64,000 nt of DNA from Tetrastigma voinierianum. Lineage: Eukaryota > Streptophyta > Magnoliopsida > Vitales > Vitaceae. Of the stretch, positions 9,833 to 21,291 are shown in pieces. The number at the start of each line of letters is the position of its first letter. Positions within the stretch are counted from its first letter, which is position 1. Location of the stretch: positions 62,001 through 126,000 of the forward strand of contig JAEQBH010000899.1 of NCBI GenBank assembly GCA_016808115.1, read 5' to 3'. A program made the position numbers and the translations under genes. The notes beneath the pieces are model-generated. The model was not told the origin of the DNA. It made no database searches and saw only the letters and a program-made list of their open reading frames with translations.

Positions 9833-11705
9833 TGTGAAACCACAGAAAATCCAATTTTTTGAAAAATGGCAAAATGGCGTAATTCGGTCGAAATCCTAAA
9901 TTTTTCTAGATCTCGGATGGCCGAAACGGACTTCACTTAGTTTGGAATGGTCTCATGGAAATCTGGCTACCACGTCAGAATTTCGTCGGTCAGAGACAAT
10001 TGGAATTCACGTTTTTCGAGCAGGGTGTTAGAGTGCGAGTAAACGACTGTAAAGACATGTGATGTGACAAAATCACCTACTACATGTACTCATGTGACCG
10101 TATTCGTGATTAGAGAAAGGATGAGATGAATGGCTTAGATTAAGCCATGTGTCAAAAATTAAGACAAAAGGACAAGATGAGAATTAATGGAAAGTTTAAT
10201 GAGAATAAGACAAGGATGAACAGTTTTCTTCTTCAATTTGAAGAAGAAAAGCGTCTTGAGAAAAAGACTCTGGAAAAACGACAGTAGTCTTGGTTTGTGA
10301 TTTTAGAGAGAGAGAAATTTCTTACTCTCACAGATTTCCGCCCGTTTGAATGGCCGGTTCGCCGGGCGAAATTAAAGTTGTTCTGCGCGATAAGGGCTCT
10401 GGCGTGGACAGATTTGGTGGAGTTAAACTCAAGAGGTAGGGGATCTTCTCCTACTTGTGTTATTCTTTGGCTAAGAGCCATGTGAATGGTTAGGGATGAT
10501 GCGGGGCTTGAATTAGCGTGTTTGCGGTCCAAGGAAATACTTGAGCTAGGCGAGAAGATCCTAGTGTGGGCATGAGCAGTCTTGAGCCTAGAGGTTTTCC
10601 TTTGTTCCACGTGTATTGTTGTGTGATTTTATTGTGTTTTGGTGATTCGAGTAGATTACTTGATTGGTTAATTAGCCCGTGAGCCTAATTTTGGTGTTAT
10701 TGGTTGCAAATTGAATAACATAATTTATGTGGAGTTAATTATGTTAGTATATATATGTTTATATATTAGCATGAATTGTTGGAGTTGTGTGAGAAATAAT
10801 ATGTTAATGCATGTAATTAAATGTGTTAACATGATGTGGAATTATATAAAAATATGATTGTGTGTAAGCCATTGGGAATGAACTGTAATTAGCTCAAGTG
10901 AGCTAATTTCGATGTTATTGATGTGAATTAAATAACATGTGGCATGTATGTAAATTTTGTTAATATATGTGTAAACGATATATTGGCATGTGTGGTTTGA
11001 GAATGACATAATGCATTACTTATGCACCAGGGGAACCTAAGAAAATTAGGTGTGAGTGCACGGCATGAAAGAAATAAAAAGGATGTTTTTCTCGCGTTGG
11101 CTTAGGCATGCGTGAGGGAGTCGGTGAGGACTCGAGACACGGGATTGGGTATGTAGACATTCAAGTAGGATCATGTATTTGCTTGAGTGTGTGTTTATGT
11201 TGAATCATTGCATATTATTATTACCCAACAGGTGGGGAGTAACGTGTAGGGAGTGCTCTTGGCGATGCTCACCCTTTGTCGAGATCGTTATTTCGAATGC
11301 GGGGATTGTTCGAGAGGGAAGACGGCGCTCATTAGAGGCCGATTTTAGAAAATGGGATTAATGGCTTTAATGTTTTTAGTATAACATGTATTAGAATTCT
11401 AAATTTTAATATGTGTTTGAATTAAAAAGTGATTTATTAATTAACTTGAATATATAATATAGTTAGTTTGGGATATATTTTGTAGTATTGATGTATGGGC
11501 CAGAGTGGTCATTTTACTCATTTTTATCCGTATGTGGACCAGGTGTAGTGATTGTAAAATGTTAGAGACGGAGTTATTGTATCTTGGATAGAGCTCCTAG
11601 TACAAAGGAGACTACCTTTCGATTTTTAACTGAGTGGTGTCGGTTACGAACATCCACGAATGTCCATGAGTGACGGGTTGCGGACCCCGAAATGGGGAAG
11701 TCACA
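9833..11705 (+). repeat. E2 3' LTR
   Basis: Starts TGTGAAACC and ends in 'gtcaca'. It aligns along its length with 3926-5656 and, reverse-complemented in part, with the LTRs of E1, E3, E6 and E10, so all are one broad family. It keeps ~100 bases near the start ('gatggccgaaacggac' onward) that the 5' copy has lost. The 10490-11060 stretch is close to its partner. The stretch 11226-11345 differs by clustered indels. Confidence 0.85.
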
Positions 11706-11710
11706 TGATC

Positions 11711-12089
11711 CTTTAAAATTGATAATCTTACCTTAATTAACCTAAACGTAAAGATTAAAAGATTTTTTTTAATAAAAAATGTCAAGATATCATTCATATT
11801 TAGTTCTAATAAGATAAATCTATTTTTTAATATTAAATATTTGATTCAATCTAAATTAAACTACATTAAGTAGATTAATGATTAGTATACCAACTAAAAA
11901 ACAATATATATAAAAGAATATTTTTTTTTTAGTGAAAGAATAAAAGAATAATAGGTATAGATTGTTTTTTCAATCATTTTGATTTTTTTTCCATTTATAT
12001 TTGATTTAAAAATATTTCATATTATTTTTTATTTATTTTAAAACTATTAATTTATATATTATTTATACATTAAAGATGTTAACTAGTTG
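11711..12089 (+). repeat. AT-rich repeat, continuation between E2 and E3
   Basis: This resumes the AT-rich repeat after E2. 'ataatcttaccttaa' matches 'gaatcttatcttaac' near 3555, and 'tttcaatcattttgattt' near 11966 matches the copies near 3230 and 3790. The last bases, 'gatgttaactagttg', are cut by E3 and resume at 46260. Confidence 0.65.
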
Positions 12090-12112
12090 TGTGACACCCC
12101 AAATTCCGAAGG

Positions 12113-12153
<41 letters not shown>

Positions 12154-14421
12154 ACTCACTGACCAGTGCGTCATGACAGAGTCTCTGTCGTGACGAGAGT
12201 CCATGTCGCGCTATCATTTTCTTGCAGTTTTGCGCGTATTGTGCCTTTGCTAGGCACGATCGTGCACACGCGAGAATACCGTGTGAGCCGCGTCGCGCGT
12301 CGTTGCGCTCTGTCGCGCGTAGCGGCAAACCGCTCATGCACTTCGCCCACGCTGCGCCCGGGTTTGTCGTGCGTGGCTGCGGCATTTATCGCTGGCACAG
12401 TGCATTGAGTTGCGGCGGAACACACTCTGTCAGCGACACCACCCTAAGAAACCTATCCGCGACATAAAATCTTACGTCGCAGCCAGAATCATCCTACCCT
12501 TGGGAAAACTCGTCCCGACAGAAACCCTAGTGACAAGCCAAAACCTACTCGCCATGACCCTTTATCGCGTGAAGGGCGAGAATTCTCTGCTCGCGGCGAA
12601 GGAATTCTCTATCTCGTGAACCAAAATGGCGATGGCCATTATGGTCTTCTGCACCTCTTGTTCCCTTTTTCTTTTCTTTCCAAAACACCTAAAATTTGAT
12701 ATAAAATAGCCTTTTTATTACAAAGGCACTATGAAATCTGGGAAAACCTTGCCAGAAGTGCATTTATCATACAAATGAGTTTAATTACAACTCTGTTCTT
12801 TTTACATAAACAAAAACTGGGTCTTCTACCAAAATTTACAAAATATAGAATAAAGCAAATCTTGCCTTTTCTTCAAAACTGAGGTCTTGGATTTGATACA
12901 TCCTAGTGTACCTCGATGCGAAAATATTTTCCCACGACAGAGTGAGCAATGCTCAGTAGAGGAATTCTCTTACAAGAACTCTCATATCCTAAGTGCACAT
13001 GCAATGGCAAACACACCCACATTCAAGTACAATCATGCACATTCCTACTCGAATGTCTACATGCCATGCCCCATGTCCCAAGTCCTCACCGACTCCCTCA
13101 CACCTGCATTTTCCATGTATAAAAAAACTGTTTTCAAAACAAAAGATTTTTGTTTTCGAAAGCTCATTGGACAATCTCCGATTTCCAAATTCAACAAATC
13201 CCGACCCTCCGATATAATTTAGTGGACATACTCAGCGAATAGTTTGTTGAAACTGACCCTCGGTTAATTTTGTCAAAAACCATGTCATGCACTCACACCC
13301 GTTCCACGTGATGTCCCTGTGCATATGAAATGCGATATGTCATTTCATGAATAATTATATTTCCTACATATAATTTACATCCATCATAGATTTCATACTA
13401 ATATATCAAATAAGCATATATCAATATAAATTCACACAACCAACATATTATTCATTTTTTTTAGCAATAACACATAAAAACAACACACATGGACAATAAC
13501 GATCCAGAAAATCGGAGTCCGGGACTGCCTAAGCGATCGTAAATTCGATTATGGTGTCAGAAAGCTTGATCCCAAAGTCGATCTTGAATTGTCCCAGAGC
13601 AATCAGAAAGTCGAGTTTCTAGGCATCCCGAAATAGTCTAGAAAATCTAACCCTCGACTATAGAGACAATCCGAAAATTCGACATTCAATCCTAATTTTG
13701 GGGTTGGGCGCTTACGGTAGATTCCGACTCCCGACATCTCATGCCATTTGAATGGCTCTTAGACCAAGAATAAAACCGAGTATGAGAAAAAACCCCTACC
13801 TCTCGGAGTTTGGCGAAACCCACTGATTTTGGTACCCATGCGTAGCTCTCGTTGCGTGGACCAACTTTACCTCTTGCTCCGATCGGAACCGACAGCCCGA
13901 TCACCGCGAATAATAGAGAGAAGTTGGGCTTCTCACTCATCTCCTCTCCTCTTCTCCTTTCTTTTCTTTCCTTCTTTCTCTTTCCTTTTCCCTCATTTTC
14001 CCCCTCTTTCCTGTTGGTCAAGAAACACTTCCAAGTGAAGTCTCCTCCTTGCCACATGTCACTTCCCCATTGGTTCTTTTTTCTCTCACCTTATCTCCTT
14101 ATCCAAATATTTAGATTTCCTTCCTCTAAGGGCTTGACACATGGCCATCTCTTAGACTTTCTCTCTTTTTTTAACTTCCTCTCTCCATTTTACACATGGC
14201 TCTAATTGAGTCATTCAACCAAGTGACATGTGTCGTATTCTGGAGTGCCTCGAAAAATGTGAGAATTAGGCCATCTCGGAGTCGTAATTCAGTAGATGCT
14301 TAGATTTCGTGAGACGATTCGAAAGTGAAGTACATTTATCGCATCTGAGATATAGACAAATTCTATGTTTTCAACCGCTTCGTTTTAGCTTTTTAGAAAA
14401 TTTGGATTTTTCGTGTTTACA
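12090..14421 (-). repeat. E3 3' LTR
   Basis: Left end TGTGACACCCC and right end 'gtttaca', aligned with 43982-46254. On the minus strand it begins TGTAAACACG. Near the left end a T run of ~38 (12115-12152) replaces the T8 of the partner. The segment 12165-12600 is CG-rich with repeated 'gcgaca'-type words, matching 44030-44420. A pyrimidine-rich stretch around 13940-14010 is shared with the partner near 45760-45830. Confidence 0.85.
12165..12600. repeat. CG-rich palindromic-word array in E3 3' LTR
   Basis: A run of loosely spaced words resembling TGTCGCGACA and decayed forms ('ctgtcgtgacga', 'atccgcgacataaaatc', 'tacgtcgcag', 'tatcgcgtga'). It corresponds to 44030-44420 in the 5' LTR, where the words are clearer. 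Open frames of 70-100 codons here come from its high GC content. Confidence 0.55.
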
Positions 14422-15368
14422 TTCACCCCGTTCCCACTTTAAAGAATTTCATCCTATTCACACACATACATCGAATCATGCATATGCAACCACATGCATA
14501 TAAACTAGTCATTTAATCACAAACGACTAAACCACGTACCTTCATCCTCTAATAGGAAAGGATATATGCCACGCATCGTGTCCTCGTGTTCCCATGTTGC
14601 CTCCTCTCCTCGGTGTTACCATAACACCTTCACTAGCCTCACAATCTTGCGTCGCAAAACCTGATCTTGGCTATCCATAATACACACCAGTCCCTCCTCG
14701 AAGGTCTCATCCATATCAACAACAACCTCTCCCCAATCCACTACATAGGCTAGATAAAGGTATACTTAGGAGCATGGATCGTGGAACACCTCATGAACTT
14801 TGATGGCTTCGGTGGTAATGACAACCGATATGCAACTGTGCCCACCCTCTTGAGTATCTCGAAGGGCCCGATATACCTTAGTGATAGCTTCCCTGCTTGT
14901 GTTCCTGATGCCTCTTAGGCATCACCTTGAGAAGGCGTGATCTCCCACCTCGAACCGGAGTTGTGCGGAGTCGTCGGCGTGGCTCTTCTATCGGCTGCGG
15001 CGTAGGGAGGCAGCTTAGTATCAAACCCACCTTCTTTTTGGGGTGTCTCAGTAGATCGGACCAGTGATGAGACTCTCTCCACCTCTTGTCCAATAAATCG
15101 AGGATCGACATGGCCTCCCAAAAGCCTCATAGGGTGTCATCTGTATACTCGTCTGATAACTGTTGTTTTAGGCGAATTCCACTAAGGGTAAGTTCTCCTC
15201 CCAGCTACCCTTATGATTTAGGACGCATGCTCGTACCATATCCTTTAAAACATGTATGGTCCTCTCTGACTAACCATCTGTCTATGGATAAAAAGAGGTG
15301 TTCATCATCAACTGTGTCCTCATGGCCTTCTGGAAACTCTTCCAAAAGTGTGTTGTAAACTTGGGATC
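14422..15368 (-). pseudogene. pol: E3 integrase C-terminus with chromodomain tail
   Basis: Minus-strand end of the E3 polyprotein, up to the E4 insertion. Directly right of the LTR is a purine-rich stretch on the minus strand (decayed polypurine tract). Going upstream, the reading on the minus strand gives a chromodomain-like tail with 'EEATWEHEDTMRGIYPFLL' (~14535-14600), then DQVLRRKIVRLVKVLW, then integrase C-terminal sequence to ~15368. This is the layout of Tekay/Del chromoviruses, in which the chromodomain is thought to bias insertion to heterochromatin. Frameshifts and a stop interrupt it. It continues at 23112. Confidence 0.8.
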
Positions 15369-17161
15369 TGTAACACCCCAAACATTTTTTTTAAATGATT
15401 TCTTTCATGGAATTTAAGTTTTAGGTTTTAAGGCCCATCATGAATTTATAATAATTTTGAATTATTTCTCAATTAAATGGAATTTTAGAAAATATACCCG
15501 ATAGGTCAGAATTACGACGGGTTAATGAAATAGGAGCTCACTAATACCCAATGAATGAAATAAATTATAAGAGTCTAAAAGCAAATTAAGGTCCAAATAT
15601 ATTTTATAAAAAATAAAATTAATGAAAATACATGAATAAAATAAATAATAAAATACGTGAACAGTGAACCGGGTAGGGAAAGAGTCAACAGATTTTGTTG
15701 ACCAAGGGCAAAAGAGAGACATTTTAATAATTCCCAGGGCCTTAAAAAATTCAAAGAAAAACTGCAGGGACTTAAGTGCAATATTGAATTAATTTTTTTA
15801 AAAATATTAGGCCTCAAGAAAATCGGCAGAAAACAAAGAAAAAATGAAGAACCCTGGGTTCTCCGTGTGTGACTGTTGGGGAAAGGAAGAAAATTATTGC
15901 AGCCATTCCCTTTGAATCAACTTTGTGATTTTTCATGGTGGGGAGACTTCTGGTAAGCCAGTTGGGGAAAATCACATTCAAGAATGAATAGCCTAGCTGA
16001 GCTGGGGCCCAATAAGGAGAGTGAAGTAAATTTATATCATCGTACTTTTCCTTCGAATGTATAGCGGTGTTTTCATTGTTTGACTTGATCATTAGTAATT
16101 GACTATGATTAAGACCCATGATAACAAAGCATTCATTGAATTGGTGTCATATGCCACAAGTCACATCTCTGCTGAATATTCATGCGAGCGCGGTCGGCTA
16201 GCTCTTGTGTATTTGGTGTTATCTCTTGTTGTATCTTGATGGGTGGCTCAACTATGTCGTTAATGTCATTGATGGTATGAATCACACATAAAGCCCTAGC
16301 GATGGGGAGGTCATCGGGCTATGTGCACATAGTACCCTCGTGTAGTGGCTTGGTGCCTTCCTAGAGGTGGTAAAATACAGGCGTAGAACTTGGCCCGTTC
16401 TCACCCAAATCTTTGGATTGGAATATGCAGTTTTGATATAAAAGGTAAAAAGGAATGTACGGATTCTGAGATGGTAAAAGCTATATATTTAATGTTTCAA
16501 ACCTCTAAATCATTTGATGTTGTTCATGTATAGCTATTTGTTGCATAACCTATAATACGGTGATTGATTGATTGAGCATAGCCATCCTTGTGGCGGCCTT
16601 GAGTACCGCCTCCATAGTGGTGATATATTTTACTCACGAAGTTATCTCACCCCAGTTGGTTCCCTTTTCAGGTGACGAGAGAAAGGAGAATCCGGGCATT
16701 TCTTGACCATGGATTCTATTTGGAAACATGTAAATGGATTATTATTTTGTTTATTTGGTGAATGAGTCTAAGTTTCGAATGCTCCATGGTAGTCTTGTAA
16801 TTGGGTTAATTATTTGGTTAAATCAATAAATTTTGAATAGTTGAGTTGGATAAATTTTGCTTTTGATGAAACATTATTCCAGTATTTTTGATGAGACCGT
16901 TGAAGTCGTTTTGTGTAGTGGTTGACCACGGAGGTCTATTTGTTATGTTATTTGAGATAATATCATGATGAGATTTTGAGTTAATTATTAGTAGATTTTA
17001 GAATGATATTGAATAACGGATTTGTCATTAGTTATAGAAGCGAATAGGTCTTGCTGAATTTTAGGTAGAAATTATGGGACTTAGGCTTATTACGGGTTTT
17101 GGTGGCCTTAGCCTGCAATTCGCAGTGCGGAGTCTGACCTTTGTAAAAGTGGGATGTGACA
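15369..17161 (+). repeat. E4 5' LTR
   Basis: It starts TGTAACACCCCAAACA, ends 'gggatgtgaca' and is followed at once by the primer site. It aligns with 21292-23111 and with solo LTR E11. Both E4 LTRs lack a ~740-base block that E11 carries (57105-57835), so that difference existed before E4 inserted. Confidence 0.9.
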
Positions 17162-17163
17162 GT

Positions 17164-17181
17164 TGGTATCGGGAGCTATGG
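17164..17181 (+). other. E4 primer-binding site (tRNA-iMet)
   Basis: 'tggtatcgggagctatgg' lies two bases after the LTR. It is one substitution or so away from the standard tRNA-Met site 'tggtatcagagc'. Confidence 0.8.
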
Positions 17182-17357
17182 GTTATGATCTTGAGGAAGT
17201 GAGGAACTCGTTTGGTTTACCTTTGGGAATAGATGAGTGCATTGGCTTAGTTTTCAACTTCATCACCAGTCTTATTCCTTTAATTCCTACACAATTTTAA
17301 CTTGTACTTGGCCCTATTATTGTTTAAATTAGTTATCATTTTGCTTTATAGAACACC

Positions 17358-18250
17358 ATGTCGCGAGGACTTGCATCTTCCCAAAATAGTCGAAATTTAA
17401 ATCAACGTATACCTCCTCGCTTTGAGGCTTTGCTATGAAGTCTTGAAGGGGCTTTATAGATATTTAGAGACTTTGGCTGGATTGGTTGAGAGAGCGGGAG
17501 GCTAGAGGCCCTCTTTGGAAGTAATGGTCAGACAGTCCTCGTCTAGTAGGGTGGCTCCTTTGACGGCTTTAAGTTGAGTCCCCCTTATTTTCCGATACCT
17601 CAAAATCCAGCGGAGCGGAGGCTTGGATTATGATGATAGAAAATTCTTTATTGTCATTGATTGTTACGAGGCCAAAAAAAAAAACATCTTATCGCGACAT
17701 GTTGAAATGAGGCGGATCGTTGGTGGCTCATGACTAAAGAGGCTTTAGAGGATTAGGGATATTGTTTGGAGATAGTTTAAGGAAGCATTTTGCAAAGTAC
17801 TTTCTGATAGTGTTCGGCGATAAAGGTGGGAGAGTTTATTCCGTTTGGAACAAAGAGATTTGGCGGTGGCGATGTGAGCTAAGTTTGCGAACTATCACGT
17901 TTTCCCACAGGTTGATTGCTAAGAGGAGGAAAAAGCATTAAAGTTTCAGGATGGACTAAAGCCTTATTTGAAGAATAAGATATCGGTTTGAAGGAGTTGG
18001 AGTGTTTTATTTAGAGGTGGTAGTAGGCCCTTGTGAGGGGATAATGAAGGCTTCTGTGTAGGAGCAACAAAAGGAGAGGAATAGGAGTGATGGTGCTCAT
18101 ATTGACAAGTACAGAAAAGTCGGCTCCAAGTGGAATCAGAGCCAGATTTATTATCTTAACGGGAACTTGTTTAAGTTTGTGTATGGGGATAGTTGAGTGA
18201 CATGTTAGTTGATAGTTCATATCCATTTGAGTATTCTTAGCATTCTGTAC
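17358..18250 (+). pseudogene. gag: E4 gag remnant
   Basis: Begins with ATG at 17358 (MSRGLASSQNSRNLNQR), then stops and frameshifts. Diagnostic gypsy gag segments are readable further on: a KYF-D-VRR segment near 17800, 'LEQRDLAVAM' near 17850, and 'KFQDGLKPYLKNKISV' at about 17940-17990, followed by a basic Q/R/S-rich stretch. The CCHC zinc knuckle expected after this is not visible, because sequence of a different character begins near 18250-18300. Confidence 0.75.
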
Positions 18251-18299
18251 AAAGGTATGTTAGATAAATGATTTCTTGATAATAGTTAAAGTTCACTAC

Positions 18300-20340
18300 A
18301 CTCCTTTTCCTTTGTATTGTTTGTTGGTTTAATGAATATACTTTTATCAAGATAGTATGATTTGAATTTGTCACTTCTATAGAGCATGTCATTATGGACA
18401 ATATGGTGGTTTGAAGTTATATTATGACTGATTGGTAAGAAGGATATTGAATTGACAATACTCCTTAAACATTAAGGTTTTTGTTTGATTTGAGGATGAA
18501 TTAAGAGCTTACTACCTTTGTTGTTGATTGTTTTTGGGAAAATATTGTATTTCCATATTCTTAGTTATCTTGATTTTTTAGTTGAAAGGGAATCATGTGG
18601 ATAAATTATTTACACATAAACTAAATCTTGCAAAGGTAGTTATTTGTACCCAGAAATGTTGTTAAGTCTTTTAAGTCAATGTATTAATTGATAAAACAAT
18701 TTTGAAATTTGAAAGGATATGATATTATTATTAAAGGTTGAAGTTTCTTAGGATTTATTGGAGTACTACAAATAAATTATTAAGAGATCTCTATGATTAT
18801 CTTATATTTTAGGCTGACATGAAAGAAGTTAGTTTGATTGGTCTTATAACTATGGTGATAGCTGCAGTTGAAGAGCAATTGGTAGCAACTCTTATTTTGA
18901 TTATTTCATTGGGTTAACTAAGATTTGTTTTGCATAATGATGCCTTTCATTAGGATTTATGTTGTGTTCTTATGCAACATGGAAAAATTGATATATACTT
19001 ATAGACATTTGAAATTTTAAGATAGAGAAAACTACCTTGTTATGATTTGAAGTTAGGTAAAATGATTTTTGCACTTAAGATATGAAGACATTTTTTTTAT
19101 TATGATGTACTCCATAGTTTATGAGAGTTTGAAGTCTTTGTCTTCTTAAAATTATTTTTAAGCGAGAAATAGAATATTGATACAATTACTTAAGGGATTA
19201 TGATGACATTGCCAGTACTAATAAAACAATGAGAATCTTGTGATTTATGCCTTAAATAGAAAACAATTGATTCCTTGAAATCATTTAAGGTTATCGTAAC
19301 GATTGTATGATTTGAGATGTTCTGAGTGTGTTATACCTTTGGATTTTAGAGTTCTTATGTTGAGCATTATAGTGCAACTAAATTTGTTGGAGAATTAAGA
19401 TCTTATAAGGAATTATTTGGAAACTAGTTGAACTTTTAGAACAATTAATGAGATAATAAGATCTTGAAATTTGGGGATTAGACTTAATGTCTTAAATAAT
19501 GGAGACATAAAGAGGCGACTTTTGAGAGCGAGGTTATTACATTAAGTTTACGATCTACCTAAAAAGGATGCAAAAGTTTAAATATTTAAGACATAATTTT
19601 GATGGTTATATGAAGTAAGGTATTACATTGTTGTGGCTTTAGGTTTAGTGTGTTAGTATATAGAGGTTACATTAAAGACCTAATAGTACTTGCAACTACT
19701 TTATATTTCTAAATGAGTGAAAACTTATTACCATGGATTTATGATAAGTTACCAAGAACCTTAGTTGATTACAATGTTTTTCATTATGATGGTTTGTTTA
19801 TGAATAAAGTCTAATATTTTCTATTAGACTATTTTCGATATTAAGGAGATTTTGATAATGTATGAAATATTAGATTACATGGTATGTAATAAAGTGTATT
19901 TACTTTTAGATTTTGATAGTACAAGTTAGTTTTGATAGTAGCTTTCATACTTGAATAATGACTAATTGAGGGGAAAGTAATCCTGGAAGTTGGAAATATT
20001 TGTTAGGATATATTGTTTTAGACTTGGAAAGTAATCGAATGAGTTCTTTGGTTAAATTTTCTTGTAGAATAGTTTTAAACTACTTGGTAAAGATTATATC
20101 TTCAAAGGAGTTTATGGTAAGTTTATGATCCCTATGTGTTATGATCATATTGGAGAAAAATAAATAAATAATTAACACATGAACTTGTGTAATTGACTGA
20201 AAGGAGATGATTGATTGAAAAGAATTTGGAAGAAAATTAAGGTACACACCGCAAAGTGTTATGGTGATAATCGAAGCAATATTAAATTATTTGAATTTGG
20301 TGATTATGTTATCTTAAAGTTTGCTTATTGAGTTAAATTG
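18300..20340 (+). pseudogene. pol: Decayed RT-RNase H-integrase block in E4
   Basis: A strongly AT-rich, C-poor block with many stops. Through shifting + frames I can trace the reverse transcriptase thumb (FLGFIG-YYK-like, ~18740-18800), RNase H with 'LMQHGK' (~18970), the ENYLV and K-IFAL-RH segments (~19035-19085), an integrase 'C-VC' segment (~19640), 'ENLLPWIYDKLPRT' (~19730-19770, where the family has MDF) and an integrase C-terminal CYGDNR and FGDYVILK (~20250-20320). The order is normal pol order, but the block precedes the protease. Its decay is heavier than that of its neighbours, so it may come from an older copy. Confidence 0.6.
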
Positions 20341-20349
20341 AGATATTTG

Positions 20350-20735
20350 GAAGTTTGAAAATCTGTTGAGAACGAGGAAAATGAGGAGTGGCCAGAGTAG
20401 TAAAGGGAAGAGTGAAGGAGCTACTCACTCATTTGTATCCCCATCTTATGCTAAGAAATTGATCAAGGGTAAAATGATAATGGAAAATCCCTTAGCTATT
20501 AGCACACCACTTGGAGAAATAGTTGAGGTGAACTATATGTATGCAGATCATGTGAGATAATGATAGGGGATAGCGGATTATATGCTGATTTGATTGGATT
20601 GCCTATGCGGGTTTGGTATTATCTTAGGTATGGAATGGTTGTCGGTAACTATCTGACCATGGATTGTTATAGAAAGAAGATAACGTTCAAACCATTGGGA
20701 GTACCTGAGTTTGTTTTCCAGGGAGATCATAATGG
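20350..20735 (+). pseudogene. pol: E4 protease, misplaced and lacking its catalytic Asp
   Basis: Two in-line open frames carry a Tekay-type aspartic protease domain: GATHSFVSPSYAKKL, then 'NPLAISTPLGEIVEVN', then the ADLIGLPM segment, a damaged ILGM-WL position, and 'TMDCYRKKITFKPLGVPEF'. The catalytic D-S-G is replaced by S-E-G because the sequence is joined to a gag-linker-like 'QSSKGK' just before it, suggesting a deletion endpoint. At ~20735 it joins directly to integrase C-terminal sequence, so reverse transcriptase, RNase H and the integrase core are missing from this copy. Confidence 0.75.
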
Positions 20736-21290
20736 AAGCCCTAGTACCTATTATTCAGGAGAGAATGAGGACGGCTTTCAATCGACAAAAGAGTTATGCT
20801 GATCCGAGGAGACGGGATGTACAGTTTGGTGTGGGTGATCACGTTTTCCTTAAAATATCTCCTATGAAGGGAGTGATGAGATTCGGGAAGAAAGGGAAGC
20901 TGACATCGAGATATATAGGGTCATTTGAGATATTGGATAGGGTTGGCAATGTATCTTATAGTGCTTTGCCCTAACTGACGTAATGCATCCAGTGTTTCAC
21001 ATCTCAATGTTACGGAAGTACGTTCCTCATCCATCTCACATTCTTCAGACTCAGGAGATTGAGGTTGATAAGGATATGTCATATGAAGAGGTACCAGTAG
21101 CCATAGTGGATAGACCAGGAAGCTGAGAAACAAAGAAATAGCTATGGTAAAGGTTCGATTAAATGAGAATCCACCCAGAGTAGAGGTGTACTGGGAAGTG
21201 AAGCGATCGATGAAGGACAAATATCCTCGACTCTTGGTGATAAGGTACACACTCTTTAATAAATTCGGGGCGAATTTTTATAAGGGGAGA
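20736..21290 (+). pseudogene. pol: E4 integrase C-terminal domain and chromodomain tail
   Basis: An open frame from ATG at 20711 reads 'RQKSYADPRRRDVQFGVGDH', then VFLKISPMKGVMRFGKKGK, RYIGSFEILDRVG: the integrase C-terminal SH3-like domain of Tekay elements. After a frame break come HPVFHISMLRKYVPHPSH, 'EIEVDKDMSYEEVPVAIVDR' and a tail WEVKRSMKDKYPRLL, the chromodomain-like end. The reading closes just before the polypurine tract, as expected for the 3' end of pol. This is the better preserved of two integrase C-termini in E4. Confidence 0.85.
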
Positions 21291-21291
21291 A
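21280..21291 (+). other. E4 polypurine tract
   Basis: 'ataaggggagaa' directly precedes the TGTAACACC start of the 3' LTR. Confidence 0.8.

Larger units (their letters stand above)
3926..11705 (+). mobile_element. E2: Tekay-like LTR retrotransposon lacking pol
   Basis: A two-LTR element: 5' LTR, tRNA-Met primer site, gag remnant, arrays of short repeats, polypurine tract, 3' LTR. The 3' LTR ends in CA and is followed by TGATC (11706-11710). The same TGATC stands at 3918-3922, three bases before the 5' LTR, consistent with a 5-bp target duplication. Across the insertion the AT-rich sequence joins to match its own copy at 3488-3560. The ~4.2 kb interior shows gag but no recognisable protease, reverse transcriptase, RNase H or integrase, so the element could only have moved with proteins supplied by a relative (inference). 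Confidence 0.85.

Noticed and set aside
13852..14205. Open frames of 117-121 codons, and similar ones at 45612-45953 and 49371-49667
   Set aside because: All lie in the C/T-rich part of the Tekay-like LTRs. The F/S/L-rich peptides recur because the LTR recurs, not because of coding selection.
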